Origin: Sodiomyces alkalinus F11
Lineage: Eukaryota > Ascomycota > Sordariomycetes > Glomerellales > Plectosphaerellaceae
Reading direction: 5' to 3'
NCBI RefSeq assembly: GCF_003711515.1
Contig: NW_021167087.1
Span: forward strand, 420,557-484,556
Length of the DNA: 64,000 bases
Part shown: positions 35,175 through 47,050 of the stretch, piece by piece
How the letters are laid out: each line of letters starts with the position of its first letter
Numbering within the stretch: position 1 is the stretch's first letter
The notes under the pieces: model-generated
Database searches by the model: none
What the model saw: only the letters and a program-made list of their open reading frames with translations
What the model was told of the DNA's origin: nothing
Position numbers and translations under genes: made by a program

Positions 35175-37591
35175 TTAGAGTTCGATCAAGCTCTCTTCGA
35201 CGGCCGGCTGTTTTGGAGCATGCCGGGGCGCCGAAGGAAATGTTTCTTGAGCATACCCGCTGTATTGTTGCCCGTGCCAGCCTTGGTTGGGCTGGGTCGC
35301 TTGTTGAGGCATTGACGGCTGCCAATAGTTCTGCTGCTGGGGAGCTGGAACATGCGCTTGATGGGGCGGCGCAGGTTGTGTGGATTGCGCCGACTGAGTC
35401 GGCTGTGTCGGTTGTGCTGATTGTGCCGGTGTCTGACCCGGTGTCTGTTGTGAGATGGATGGTCGGTGATATTGCGGTGGGTGGTGAAGGTTAGGGTAGG
35501 GTGACGCGGCTGGCTCCGTAGCAGAAGGCGCCGATGGCTGCTGGCTCGGTTGCTGGGAGTTGTAATAATACGCGGCCGTTGAGCTTGGATCAACTCCTGG
35601 TTCCCCGGGATGGGTTTGGCTGCGGTGATCAGTCTGAGGGCCTGGAGCCTCGCTGGGTGGATATCCCACATGTTGCGGGTAACTGGGGTCAGATTGGGGT
35701 CCCGTGCTACCCCTCCAGCTTTCCGGCCCCGGGACGTTTTGAGCGGAATAATGAGCTGAAGGAGGTCCGGATACGGAACCACCAGTCCTATCGTATGTCT
35801 GGAGACTGTGCTGGGGTGGCGTAGGATAACCCTGCTGTGGAGCCCGTCCATATTCTGGCCTCTGATCGCCTCCAGTATAGAAATTCTCTGCCGGGCCAAC
35901 CCCGGGTCCCGGGGCGCTGGCTTGGAGTGACGGGTATGACCCAGAAGCTTGTCGCGCCGGAGGAAGTGCGTAACCGCCGAGAGTGTGCTGGCTGTAAGCT
36001 TTTGAAAGTCGCTCCTCCAACATCCTATCGTAGTATCGTACGACAGTAGAGAGTTTCGCGTGAAGGTCTAAGAGAGTATCTAGAATTTCCCGTTAGAGCA
36101 AAAGAGCCCAGTGGTCTATGCAATATGTTGACTTACCGTGTTTGCTCATCGTTTCTCCATAAGTCCTCGCAAGCTTTGGCCGCAATGCACCAATGCTGTC
36201 GTAGAGTTCCTGAATTTGAGGCTCACGCAAGATAGTCCCAGGAGGTTGCGACTGGAGGCGATCCACTAAAGTGGCAAAGAGATTGATGTTTTCGGCCTCT
36301 ACTGGCGTTAGCTCGTAGTCGTTCTTTGGCACGGCAAATGCGGTGCTTGTTGAAGGACCCGTCCCGGAACTTTGCTCCGTCTGCTCCTTTAAGGCGGCCG
36401 CGTGACGCTTCTTCTGCTCCTCCATATCTGCCAAGGACGCCGCTATGGCCGCCTTCAGGTCATCGTCTTCTTCATCGGCTTGCGGCCCTGCCGAAGACTT
36501 GCCGTTGATAGTGGCGCGTTGGTGATGAGGTTTCGATCTGGGCTCAGTGTAGGCTTTAGATTCCTCCAAGCTCAGAGCCAATGCCTTTTTGAGGTCTTCG
36601 TCAAATCCGTCCTCGACTCGGGCACTGCGTGGCTGCATGGCGGAGGTGCTGCGGCTCTTATGAGGGTAGGTAGGTGACTTGTCCAACGATGCCGCACCGT
36701 GGCCCCCTTTCCCACTCTTGTCCATGAGTTTCGCATAGCACCCATCATCAACACGAACGGCTTGCATGATGCCTAGATGAGGCAGAGGGAGAGATTTGCT
36801 CGAGCACTGCTGGTCAAAGCAATTCCCGCAGTTTCGACAATGATGTTTTCGGTTCGTAAACGTGAAAGGGGTCCGGCACCGCATGCAGACGTCCGAGTCT
36901 ATCCATTCGGGAGGCTTAGGCCAGGAATATGTTAGCAAAGCAGATAGGTTTAGACGGTTGAGACGCAACTCACCGCGCTGCTGTCGATCATGCTGCTTGT
37001 GACGCTAACTTTGGGCGGGAAGCGGTGACCCTCGTGCTGTAGCTTCTTGTATACATCGCCGATGTAACCCAGATCGTAGCGACTTTCAGTAGCCACTGCC
37101 CATGACTGTATTAGTTCGAGGATTTTCGACTTCACTTGTGGGTTGACGGCTGCGGGTCCGACTGCGTGAAGCAGCGACACGAGATTATCCATGAATTCTC
37201 TCGACGCGATCTCGGCGAGGAAATGTGAGCCACCGTTCTTAACGCATGTATCAGTAAGCTAGAATAACTGAAGTTAGCCCCATGCCCGTGAAATATGTGC
37301 CTGTGGTGTGACGTGCATTAAGGGCGCTGAGTTGGGTATTGGGATTTCGATTGCCGATTCGCTTCTTCAAGGAACGCATAGCCTCCTTGGGCTGAACTGT
37401 CTTAGATCGAATGATGTCGGAGATCTCTAGGTTGAGAGCGATGTCCTCTCTGTACCATCTGGTCAGCTGGACTTCGTAACACACAGACGGTTTGATCCAA
37501 AGGGTACAACAGCTTACAGGCTGCTGCTCGTCGCCTTCTCAATCTGTTCGTCCAGGGCCGTGTTGGCCGAAGAAGTCCACCAGCCCATCAT
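35175..37591 (-). CDS. VPS27: ESCRT-0 subunit Vps27
   Basis: Five exons on the - strand: 37591-37518, 37449-37317, 37258-36974, 36914-36137, 36079-35175; 724 residues. Exon 2/3 is joined by a GC-AG intron (see findings). A VHS domain covers about 5-150 ([39 protein letters not shown]). A FYVE finger covers about 165-225 ([31 protein letters not shown]), which binds PI3P. Two ubiquitin-interacting motifs follow, [18 protein letters not shown] (about 268-285) and [18 protein letters not shown] (about 313-330). A helical GAT-like region (about 385-465) precedes a long Gln/Pro/Ser-rich tail that ends in LIEL, a clathrin-box-like motif. Vps27 with Hse1 captures ubiquitinated cargo on endosomes and recruits ESCRT-I. 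It is head-to-head with a Doa4-type deubiquitinase. Confidence 0.96.
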
Positions 37592-38698
37592 GGTGGAGCA
37601 GACGTCGATTTCAGAGAGCGCGGGCAATAGAATAGGATTGCAGGAGTCTTCACTCTATCGTGGGCTACGCTTCGGATTCCAACAGAATTGCGATAGAAGC
37701 CTGAAAGTAAGGTGGTCGGACGAATTGTGTCGTGGATCAGATCGAGACGATGATGCGGTGATAATCACTTGGTTGTTGATGGGAGCTTGTGATGCAAGGC
37801 TGCCTGCTGGGACAGTACTAGGGATACCTACCTTAGGTAGTACGTTGTACGCCGCCCGCCCTGCCCTGATGTGATTGCTCAGCACCATGTGAGATAAGGT
37901 ATCCGTAATAATTACCCCGTACCCGGTATCACGGACAGCGCTGACTAAGTAAAGTAGCACGGTCCCCCCTAATTCCTTCTGCCAAGACCATGACGACAGC
38001 GAGGTGGCGATGTTCACCTCCATTTGTCCTCCGTTAAGACAAAATAAATACAAAGTGTGGCGCAAGACGACTGAGCAGCTGGGTGTTCCTCGATGAAGAT
38101 ATACCCTACCCTCTTGTAATTATTTATTCCCGTAACGAAAGTAGAATACGAGATAGTGTAAGTGCTGGGTGCCTCCAAGGTTTGGATAATAATAGCTACC
38201 TTGTCCATATGATCGGAGTGGGGTGAGTGTGTAGGGGCTATTACCGAAGTAATTATAGGTATCCATAGGTCTATGAAAGTGCACGTGACGGAGAATTTAG
38301 GCATCTCAAAGCGTCTTCCGTGGCAGTGATTCCATTGTTCAGACCTCGTGGCGCTTAACTTATAATTAATTAACAGACAAAGGTCCTTTGACGACACCAC
38401 TGTGACCAACCCTCCAACAAACACCCGTACGCAACGTCGCTGAGTCCGCGGGACAAAGACATACACTACGCCTTATTCCTCGAGAATGATGTTCATTCCA
38501 GAGAACTACTCGGCGTTGTCATTGGGACGTCTCTTTCGTTAAATATATCCATCCGCACATACCTATTACGTCCTTCCAACGATTTCAGTTTCGCGACTCC
38601 TGTCCTTGCTAGCTCGATTTGCACTCTCGCGCTACTCCGTTGTACAGCGACATGTCTGACTATCTTCAAACGACTTTGAAAACCGAACACTCGCTGAT
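37592..38698. promoter_or_regulatory. Divergent promoter region VPS27 / deubiquitinase
   Basis: 1.1 kb between the two divergent starts. It holds CTACCTTAGGTAG (37833-37845) and A/T-rich stretches near 38350. Short frames on both strands (for example 38014-38466 -) have no support. Confidence 0.6.
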
Positions 38699-41600
38699 AT
38701 GAGCATCCTCACAACTTCAACTGCTAGCACGATCCCCGCGATTCGTGACCAGTCTGCACACCGTCACGCTGTCATCTCCATGGCAAATACCAGGGCTGGT
38801 GGTGGTGGTGGTCCCAATGGCGCCGGCGCCGGCCAGACACCACTGCCGCACATAGACGACCTCACCTCACCTTCGGTCGACATCGACATGAGTCTTCCCA
38901 TGCGCAAGATTCTAGAACGCGTGGATACTCTCCTTCGGCAAGCCGAAGCCGATCGCGACTTTGGCCGACCCGACCGTGCGCTGAGAGGATATATAGAAGC
39001 ATCCGTGATTGCCATCCGAATGATTCCCACTCATCCGGAATACGTCTCGCTACAACTAGAACGGTCCGACCTAAAGCGCCTATATTCGAGCATTAATAAA
39101 CGAATCGGAGATCAGTATGATAGCTTTGAGAGGTTCAAGGCGAAGATCAAAGCGGATAATGAAAGAACGGGAGTCCAGCCTACCGTGAGGAAGCAGCATT
39201 GGCCGGGCCATGCAGATAAGGAGCAATCCATGGCACATCGTCCGCCCACGGCGACAGGGAATCTCAAGTCGAAACCCACGGTCCACCCAAAGCCTCGCGC
39301 TCTACACGGTAGCGCTATTCGCCCCGGCTCGGCATCTGGACTGCCTGCTCACAAGAACGGCGACGACCTGATTGCGCGCTTCTCCAACCTGCGAGGTCCT
39401 GCTGCATTTCCCGGGCAGGATCCACGTATTCGGACTCACCCCCCGAAGACCACCTCTGCAAACCGGCCCTCCACCGACGCGAGCATTCCCACAAGCATAC
39501 CAGGGCTGCCGAAAGCTCCCGATGCCATTTACAGCCCGGCAAGAGGGACGCTTACTGAGACAGCAGCATCGCTCCCGACAAGCACGCGTGGTGGCCTTTT
39601 CACACGGACCCCGTCGTCAACGCCCGCGATACCGATGTCACCAAATTCTAGGTCAACTTATGAAGACTACTTCACCGCGCCATCGGGCTCCAGTAGGCCG
39701 TCTTTCGAGATCCCAGATGGTGACGGGATCACTCCTGAGGATCTCATCGAGGTAATGCAGAAGCACGCAAGGATACTACTGATCGATATACGTGACCGGG
39801 AGGAGTTCAATAAAGGGCACATCAATTGGCAGACGGTCATCTGCATCGAACCTCCAATACTCCTCCGCGATGGTGTTACTTCTGACAGCATCGAAGAGAG
39901 CATGATTATTGCGCCCCGCCAAGAAAAGGAGTATTTTGACCGGCGGGACAAGTTCGATCTCATTGTTTTTTACGATTGGGATTCTACGGCCTTGCCTCAA
40001 TACATTGGCCAGTCGGGTAACAGCGCCCTGTTGTCACTCCAGCGTGCTCTGACCACGTTGAGCTTTGGAAAAGAGCTTCAGGGACACCCCAGATTTCTCA
40101 AAGGGGGCCTAAAGGCATGGCTTGATGTCCTGGGGCCGCATTGCCTGCAGCCGTCTCCAGGACACGAGGTGTCCCACTCCCCGGTGTCATCTAAGAAGTC
40201 GGGATTGCGACCCATTGTCAAGTACAAGCCTTCGAACCTCGATCCAGATCAGTTGCATGATTGGGAGGACAAGGTCAAGCTTGGGAGTCAGAAACCAGAC
40301 GCCGAAGATGCTGGCTACGTGCATAACCTGCAAGAATTCCACAAGAAGTTCCCACCGGCAGAGCCTCAGTCCATGGTATCCCCACCAGCACCTCCCGAAC
40401 CTCCTAAAAAGGACCAACCTTCGGTTGCTCCACCCGGGAAGGGGGTAAGCCCTCCTCTAGTTCCCCCGCTGCCTACTCAGCCAACGCTGCCCAAGCCAGC
40501 CGTGCCGAAGACCACGGTAAGCGGGCTGTACGATGGGAACGACGGGTCAAGCTTCGGAACCACGTCGAAATCGACCAAGCTACCGGGCACCAAGGCTAGC
40601 GAGCGGCGCATTACCGGGCTGTACAACCCTCACAACTGGTGCTACGCAAATAGCACCATCCAGTCTCTGAGGATATCGCCCGGATTCGGCAGGGAGCTTG
40701 CGACCAGGGAATGGGAGACGTTGTATCAGATTCCGAGACGGAAAGACGAAAAGTCAGACAGCCCTCGACTGATGGTGCGAATCGTCGCAAATTTGTTCCA
40801 TTGGATGGCGGAGGGTAGCTTTCCTGTGATGAAAGCGCAAACATTGATGGTAGGTGAAGCTTCGTCTTCTTCCGTCCAAAAAAATGAGCAGCAGATGTTG
40901 ACCATCTTGTTTAGGACTACTCACTCTCACTGTGCAAAACTCCGAACGGGTCGGCAGGCCAACAGCAGTTCGGAGGCAACCAGCAGCAGGATGCCCAGGA
41001 GTTTATCTCATTTCTCATGGACGCTCTTCATGAGGAGACGAACACAAGGAGAGACCAGACTGTGAACGACGACAACATGAACAACAACATATCCGGCATG
41101 AATTCCAAGTCGCTTCTGCAGGGCGCACACGAGTGGTGGGAGAACCATTCCAAGACCAATCGCTCGATCGTCGACCGCTACTGGCGCAACCTCGAGGTCC
41201 AGATCACCACATGCACGAGGTGCTCAAGCAGATCCTATCGGTGGGCGCCCGCCGAAATGGTCGTTGCCACGATCAGCGCCAAGTCGACGTCCACCTTGGA
41301 GACTTGCTTGTCGACCTCCATGGCACCCGAGGTCTTGGACGACTACCAGTGCGACAAATGCAAGGGCAAGCACGAGGCGAGGCTGGAGCGCAAGCTTGCC
41401 CGGCTGCCGGAGCTTCTCTGCATCCACCTCAACCGGTTCACGTACGGCGGCGGCGGGGTGCAGAAGAACTGCAGCAAGGTCACCTGGGATTTCAACAGCC
41501 TCAACATGGAGCCCTTCTTCATCCCGCGCGAGGATCGCAAGCTGCCGGCCGGGATGGAGACGGGACCGGCCTTCCAGGCGCCCTTCGCGTACGAATGCTA

Positions 41601-41811
41601 CGCGGTGGTGACACACGCCGGCGCGACGCTGCATTCGGGACATTACTACACCTATGTGCGAGCGCCCAACAGCCCCGACTGGTATCATCTGAACGATTCC
41701 GTGGTGAAGAAGCTTGCTGGCGGGCCCAGTCCGAGAATCTACGGGTATGGCGACGCCGTGCCCTATCTTGCTTTCTTCAGGAGGAAACAGCCAGGATCCT
41801 CGGGAAGCTGA
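38699..41811 (+). CDS. Rhodanese-USP deubiquitinase, Doa4/Ubp5/Ubp7 type
   Basis: Two exons, 38699-40849 and 40915-41811; 1015 residues. An in-frame ATG at 38780 (MANTRAGGGGG) is an alternative start. Residues about 60-150 form a helical N-terminal domain like the USP8 dimerisation region. A rhodanese-like domain covers about 343-478 (LLIDIRDREEFNKGHI, GGLKAWLDVLG); it lacks the rhodanese active-site Cys, as expected in this DUB family. A Pro-rich linker follows. The peptidase domain (about 636-1010) has the Cys box GLYNPHNWCYANSTIQSL, QQQDAQEFISFL, two CxxC zinc-ribbon pairs (CTRC, CDKC) and the His box LHSGHYYTYV. Intron 1 splits it, and splicing restores DYSLSLCKTPNGS. Such enzymes remove ubiquitin from cargo before vesicle budding into endosomes. 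The Cys box departs from the usual GNTCY. Confidence 0.92.
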
Positions 41812-43021
41812 AAGTAGGGAAGAGGAGTCTGGGGCATCGGGTCGGATTGAAAGGATTGCAGGACAGGGGGGAGGGAGAGCGGATGAGTTAATGACCACTC
41901 ATGATCATGTTCTCGTTGGATACCTACTTAAAGCAGCTTTGCCGGTTTCGCTACCCTTACAGCTATAGAGATACACATGGCCTCTTTTTTTTTTAATTTC
42001 TTTTTTGGTTTCTTTGTTCTTTTTTGTTTTTTTTGTTTCTTGATTTTTTCTTCTTCTTCCATCTGGCGACTGTTTTTTCTCCATACCCTGCGTCCTTCCG
42101 TCCTCCTCTTTCCTTTCTCTTTGATGCCCCGAGCGTGGCGTTCCACAGCAAACAGCTTCCTGGGACTGGTCGTTGGAGGCGGGTTAGGGATGTCGATATT
42201 TTTAGACGACGTGGCTTGGAGCGCCGACTCCGTACAAAGAAAGTGACATAATTAGTTGCCCACCCACTCAGGGATAGCATATATCATCATCATCGCATGT
42301 TAGTGGAATGCTTAGCGATATGCATGACCTTGTCAATTGCTCCTTGCTCTCACTGGTTTCTGGGTCTCTTTACGGTCCAACACGACGCCAACGGCTCGAG
42401 TATCGCGTGTTCTCTTCGAAATAACTCTTTGGGGTATTGAATCTTTCATTTGTCTACTTTAGCGTCCGCATTCGTTTTCTTGGTCGTACAAAGAATAATA
42501 GGTACGGCCTTTGTACAGGGCTGCCTCCAAAACAGGTTCCTTTGTCATGGAGGTCCTGGTCGTCTAGAAGCTTACTGTCGGGCCGTTTCTCTTTTGTCTC
42601 TCTTAACCCTTGGAACTGTTACTGTTCTTCAGGACATGATGGCTCGCCATTTTTGCAACCGGGGATTTTGTCTCGGCCCATGACGCTGCCCTCAATTCGA
42701 AGGGACCTGAGTTGTGTCGTGGCTGGTGCGATTATTGAGGTAGCCGGCTACACTCTGAGATTGTACTTGACCCAAAGTAAACCTACCTCACCATTCTGGT
42801 ACGCGCCAGCCTGCCTTGGAGGTCTCCTTTTTCTTGCACTCTCGGGCAGTCCCATGTCTTCTCCATAGACAGGAACGCCGGAGATGACCGACCCCGCGTA
42901 TCTATCGTCCATGCAGAACGAGGTTGGTATAGTAGTAAAGACATTGGGGGGAGACGGAGACCGGGCGACGAGAGATCCGACAGAGCGAGAGGCAGATCCG
43001 TCGAGCGTGTGAGTGTGAGCA
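41812..43021. other. Intergenic region after the deubiquitinase
   Basis: About 1.2 kb. A T-rich tract at 41978-42056 probably lies in or beyond the deubiquitinase 3' UTR. Frames on both strands are short and without domains. It should also contain the downstream part of the zinc-cluster locus at 43.1 kb, if that gene is intact, but I found no transcription-factor middle domain. Confidence 0.5.
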
Positions 43022-43282
43022 CTAGACGAGGGGTACGGACGGATACTCGAAACAAGACTGATACAATTGAAGTGAAGGCAGACGGCGACATCCCCTGTAC
43101 GCTTGACTTTGCGCCGCTTGCAGTTGTAGCACCCATTGCAGGACTTGGTATGACCCTTCCGGGGAACGGGTTTTCTCCCGGTCTCGGCTGGAGGGTGAAG
43201 GTTCGGAGCTAGGGCCCCGCGCGAGTGGGCTCGGCGGTACTGGATTTGGTGACAGACCCCGGTGCGATTCGTCTGCGTCCAT
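43022..43282 (-). pseudogene. Partial Zn2Cys6 DNA-binding domain, probable gene fragment
   Basis: On the - strand, 43282-43258 (MDADESHR) can be joined through a 49-nt putative intron (43257-43209) to a frame reading LHPPAETGRKPVPRKGHTKS then CNGCYNCKRRKVK. That is the first half of a fungal Zn2Cys6 cluster, C-x2-C followed by the basic helix. The third Cys should follow the basic stretch, but the genomic codon there is Arg (CGT), and no clear second half or regulatory domain could be joined downstream. It may be a truncated relic, or a real gene whose next exon I could not identify. The proposed intron lacks a good branch site. Confidence 0.4.
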
Positions 43283-44684
43283 TCATCTTGTCCCTTTTCT
43301 TTACTCCGACCCGTGGCCGTCCGTCCGTTCCACTAGCAGTGAGAATGTAAATTTACACGGAAATGGGACGAGTTGTGCGGTGACATGCCGTTGTGCTAGA
43401 GCGGTTCGCCGCGAACAAGTGGAACAAACGCCAGAGTAGGCAATCAACGCGTGCGGAGTACGAAGTAGTCGCCGGCCGAGTCATTGGTGAGTCGTCGCGT
43501 CCTCTTGACGCGTCTACACGTTACCTTACCTACTCTTCACCCTCGATCGCCAAAAGGCAGCGAAGTCGCTGCTATGTGCAAGAGACAGCGTAAAGTTTCG
43601 CGGCGGGGCCGATAAACGAGACCCGGTGCAAGGCTCTACCTCTGTACTATATATACCATGTACCATATAGATTATGGCCGGCAGGCTGCACTTGGTTGAC
43701 GAGACGCTCCCGTAGAGATACATGATTACTTAATTCTACCGCCGATTGCCTCAGGTCTGGCCAACATGATGTTGTGATGTTGCATGCGCCAATGCGATAA
43801 GAACTTGGGAGAACCCCCAAATTTCAGTGCCTTTCGTAAGCAATGCCGTCACCGCAGTCTGTCTCCTTATTACAACGTAGGTGTGCACCGACCAAGCACT
43901 AATTCAGGCAAGATGGGCGTCAGTGAAAATGATGATGAATTGATCGGCTTTGGTGTACACGTGTAGATGGTCAGGCAGCACCTAGGTCTCTCAGATACCA
44001 TACCGGTACGGATATACTAGATATACTTCTATTTCTCTGCATACAAAATCATCGGAAGTCTCTATCCAGTAGCATGTTACAGCCTTGAAAGGTCTACCTA
44101 GGTAGCTTGGTTGGTATGGAATCCGTGAGTTCTAGTGTAGGACTCGAGAGATTAGTAAGGTAGGAATCGCACAGCTGGGTAAGGTACCTGAGAAGCCCCA
44201 CCCCACTGTAAAAGTGTTCCGAGGTCCTACCACCATTACGTCAAGTACGGATGCTTGTCTTGGCATGCCGCCTGCGTAAGCTGTGCGCTGCCCCACAGCA
44301 GCTGCAGCACCTATGCCCATAGAGGGGCCGTGTCCACAGGAGGTACGGTACATATATCTTGTATGACAGCAGCACGGATACGCACTCCCTTCGTCGTCAG
44401 CTCCTTCCTTCACATTTCACCTTGTTAGGCTTTACGAAGTACGTGTAGTATTCCTATACCCCGACTTGCCTTGACTTCCAACCACGTATCGTGACTTTCT
44501 TCACCTTCACCATCTCCAAAGCTTCGTAACAACACCCTCCAACCCCGCTTCCCACGACTTTGGTCACCCAGCCAAAATCGCTTCCTTGACGAGTCGCCCA
44601 AGCGGGCTCGTCTTCTTATTTGCGACATTCGCCCTCATCCTCGCCCTCGTCCTTTCACCCACCGCCCTGGGCCCGCGCGACATC
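43283..44684. promoter_or_regulatory. Intergenic region upstream of the acyl-CoA synthetase
   Basis: About 1.4 kb. It contains a TACACGTGTA palindrome (43956-43965), an AGGTACCT (44182-44189) and a CTACCTAGGTAG palindrome (44096-44107). The last 210 nt (44475-44684) are open in the frame of the synthetase and encode a hydrophobic segment but no ATG (see findings). Confidence 0.5.
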
Positions 44685-47050
44685 ATGCCCAACCACCAGA
44701 CGGGCAGCCTGCCCCTGCACCCAATCTATAAGCCGCCGTATACCATCGAAGCTCCGGGCTACGAGAAGGTCCCTGGCGAGACCATCCCCCGCCGAAACCC
44801 CAAGTCCAAGGATGGCCTACACAAGGAACCGTCCAGCGATGTCCATACTCTCTACGACATCATCAAGCGCAGCGTCCGTCTCTACCCCAATGAGCCCGCC
44901 GTCGGGAGCAGGAACCTCGTCAAGGTCCACACCGAGAAGAAGATGGTCCCGAAAGGCGATGGCACCGAGGCCGAAAAGGAGTGGCAGTTGTTTGAGCTCA
45001 CCGGCTACTCGTTTCTCACCTACACCGAGTTTCACCAGTACATCCTCCAGCTCGCATACGGCTTGCGCAGCCTCGGTCTGTCCAAGGGAAGCCGTCTGCA
45101 CCTGTTCGCACCCACGCAGTAAGCTCAATATTCCCCTCGAGGGCCGCCATCGCTCTCCCTTTCTAGCTCCGTTCTCTAACCTATTCCATTGTCTAGCCTG
45201 AACTGGTTTTCCTTGGCTCACGCCTGCGGGTCGCAATCCATGTCTATCGTTACGGCCTATGACAGTCTTGGTGCTGCGGGCCTCGAACACTCCCTTCTCC
45301 AGTCCGACGCCGAGGCCATGTACATTGAACCAAACCTCCTCAAGACGGCCAGCGGGCCGCTGAAGAAAGCCAAGGGCATCAAATTCATCATCTACAACGA
45401 CTCCTCTCACTTCGCAGACGGCACTGAGGTCGACGCCTTCAAGCAATCCAACCCTGACGTGCCCATTTACAGCGTAGAAGAAGTCCGTAAGCTGGGCGAG
45501 CAAAATCCGGTTGATCCTGTCGAGCCTACACCCGAAAGCCTCTTCTGCATCATGTACACCTCTGGCTCTACAGGTCTGCCCAAGGGCGTTCCCATGACGC
45601 ATGAGAATATGCTGGCTGCCGGTATGAACGTCTCTTCTTTTTCTGTGGAAGCCACAGTCCCCTCTCGGGCTCAGCCAGCTTGTGCCGCGATGCTGATCTT
45701 CTCAAACGCAGTCACCGGTCTCTATCTCAACGTCGAAGACATTGTCAGCCCTCGAGATTTTTGCTTGGCATATCTGCCTCTAGCGCACATTCTCGAGCTT
45801 GTCCTAGAGAACATCGTCCTCTTCATTGGCGGCACGATAGGTTACGGGAATCCGCGTACACTATCTGATACTTCGGTCAGGAACTGTGCTGGTGATATGC
45901 GCGAATTCCGCCCGACCGTTCTCGTCGGCGTGCCGCAGATTTGGGAGACGATCAGGAAAGGCGTGGAGAGCAAGGTAAACAAATCCGGTGTCCTGACCAG
46001 GTCACTCTTCTGGGGTGCCTTCAACTACAAGTCCTTTATGACTAGGAACCATCTCCCCTTTGCCAAGGTCTTGGACCCTATTGTTTTTGGCAAGGTCCGC
46101 GAACTGACCGGGGGTCGTCTTCGCTTCATTTTCAATGGTGCCAGCGGCCTGGCTGAGGGTACAAGGCATTTCCTTTCCATAACTTTGGCGCCCATGGTCG
46201 TTGGCTACGGCTTGACGGAAACGGGTGGAAATGGTGCCCTGGGAAATCCCCTCTCGTACACGGCGAGTTCTATAGGCCCCGTGCCCGCGGCGATCGACAT
46301 CAAGCTCGTTTCCGTTCCTGAGCTCAACTACTCTGCCGACGCGGGGACGGCGCAGGGTGAGATCTGGATGAAGGGCCCTGCCGTCTTCCATGGTTACTTT
46401 AAGAACGAGGAGGAGACGAAAAAGGCCATCACCCCGGATGGTTGGTTCAAGACAGGCGACATTGGCGAGTTCGATTCCGACGGCCATTTGCGCGTCATCG
46501 ACCGTCTCAAGAATCTCGTCAAGCTGCAGGGGGGCGAGTATATTGCTTTGGAGAAGCTGGAGACCGCCTACCGGGGCAGCCAATTTGTGAATAATATCAT
46601 GGTGCATGCCGACCCCGAACAGTCAAGGCCCATCGCCGTCATTGCACCCAACGAGAAGGTCCTGGCTGAGGAGGCCCAGCGCCAGGGTGTGAGTGAAACC
46701 CAGATGCACTCGGATGCCAAGGTCAAGAGCGCCGTCCTCAAGGACCTCGTCGCTATCGGCAAGAAGGCTGGCCTGAGCCCCTTGGAGATCGTGTCGGCCG
46801 TGGTGCTGGCTGAGGAGGAGTGGACCCCCGCGAGTGTAAGTTGGATTTGTCTCATCCCTGATGTTCTCCCATTACCCATGCACCCATGCCACCGCGCAAC
46901 ACGCATAAACAGAGACACCTCTCCCCAATACTCAGAACAACCGATGCTGACTTCTCTCAGGGGTTCGTCACTGCCACACAGAAGGTGAACCGCCGGGTTC
47001 TCACTGAGCATTATAAGGAACAAATCGCAAACGCCTTCAAGAGGCGGTGA
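44685..47050 (+). CDS. Long-chain acyl-CoA synthetase
   Basis: Three exons: 44685-45118, 45197-46835, 46961-47050; 720 residues from the ATG at 44685. The protein opens LPLHPIYKPPYTIEAPGYEKVPGETIPRRNPKSKDG in short, a motif block typical of fungal Faa proteins. The AMP-binding signature YTSGSTGLPKGVPMTH lies at about 264-279, VVGYGLTETGGNGALGNP further on, and the fatty-acyl-CoA synthetase motif DGWFKTGDIGEFDSDG with VIDRLKNLVKLQGGEYIALE near 559-590. The last exon encodes GFVTATQKVNRRVLTEHYKE. The enzyme activates fatty acids with ATP and CoA for lipid synthesis, beta-oxidation or uptake. A Faa1/Faa4-like role is more likely than a peroxisomal one because no PTS1 is present (ends FKRR). The true start may lie upstream. 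Confidence 0.92.

Noticed and set aside
38014..38466. 150-codon frame on - in the VPS27/deubiquitinase spacer
   Set aside because: No domain, poor composition, and lies within a divergent promoter.
41978..42056. T-rich tract suspected as a retroelement tail
   Set aside because: No element body or target-site duplication; better explained as 3' UTR or flanking low complexity.
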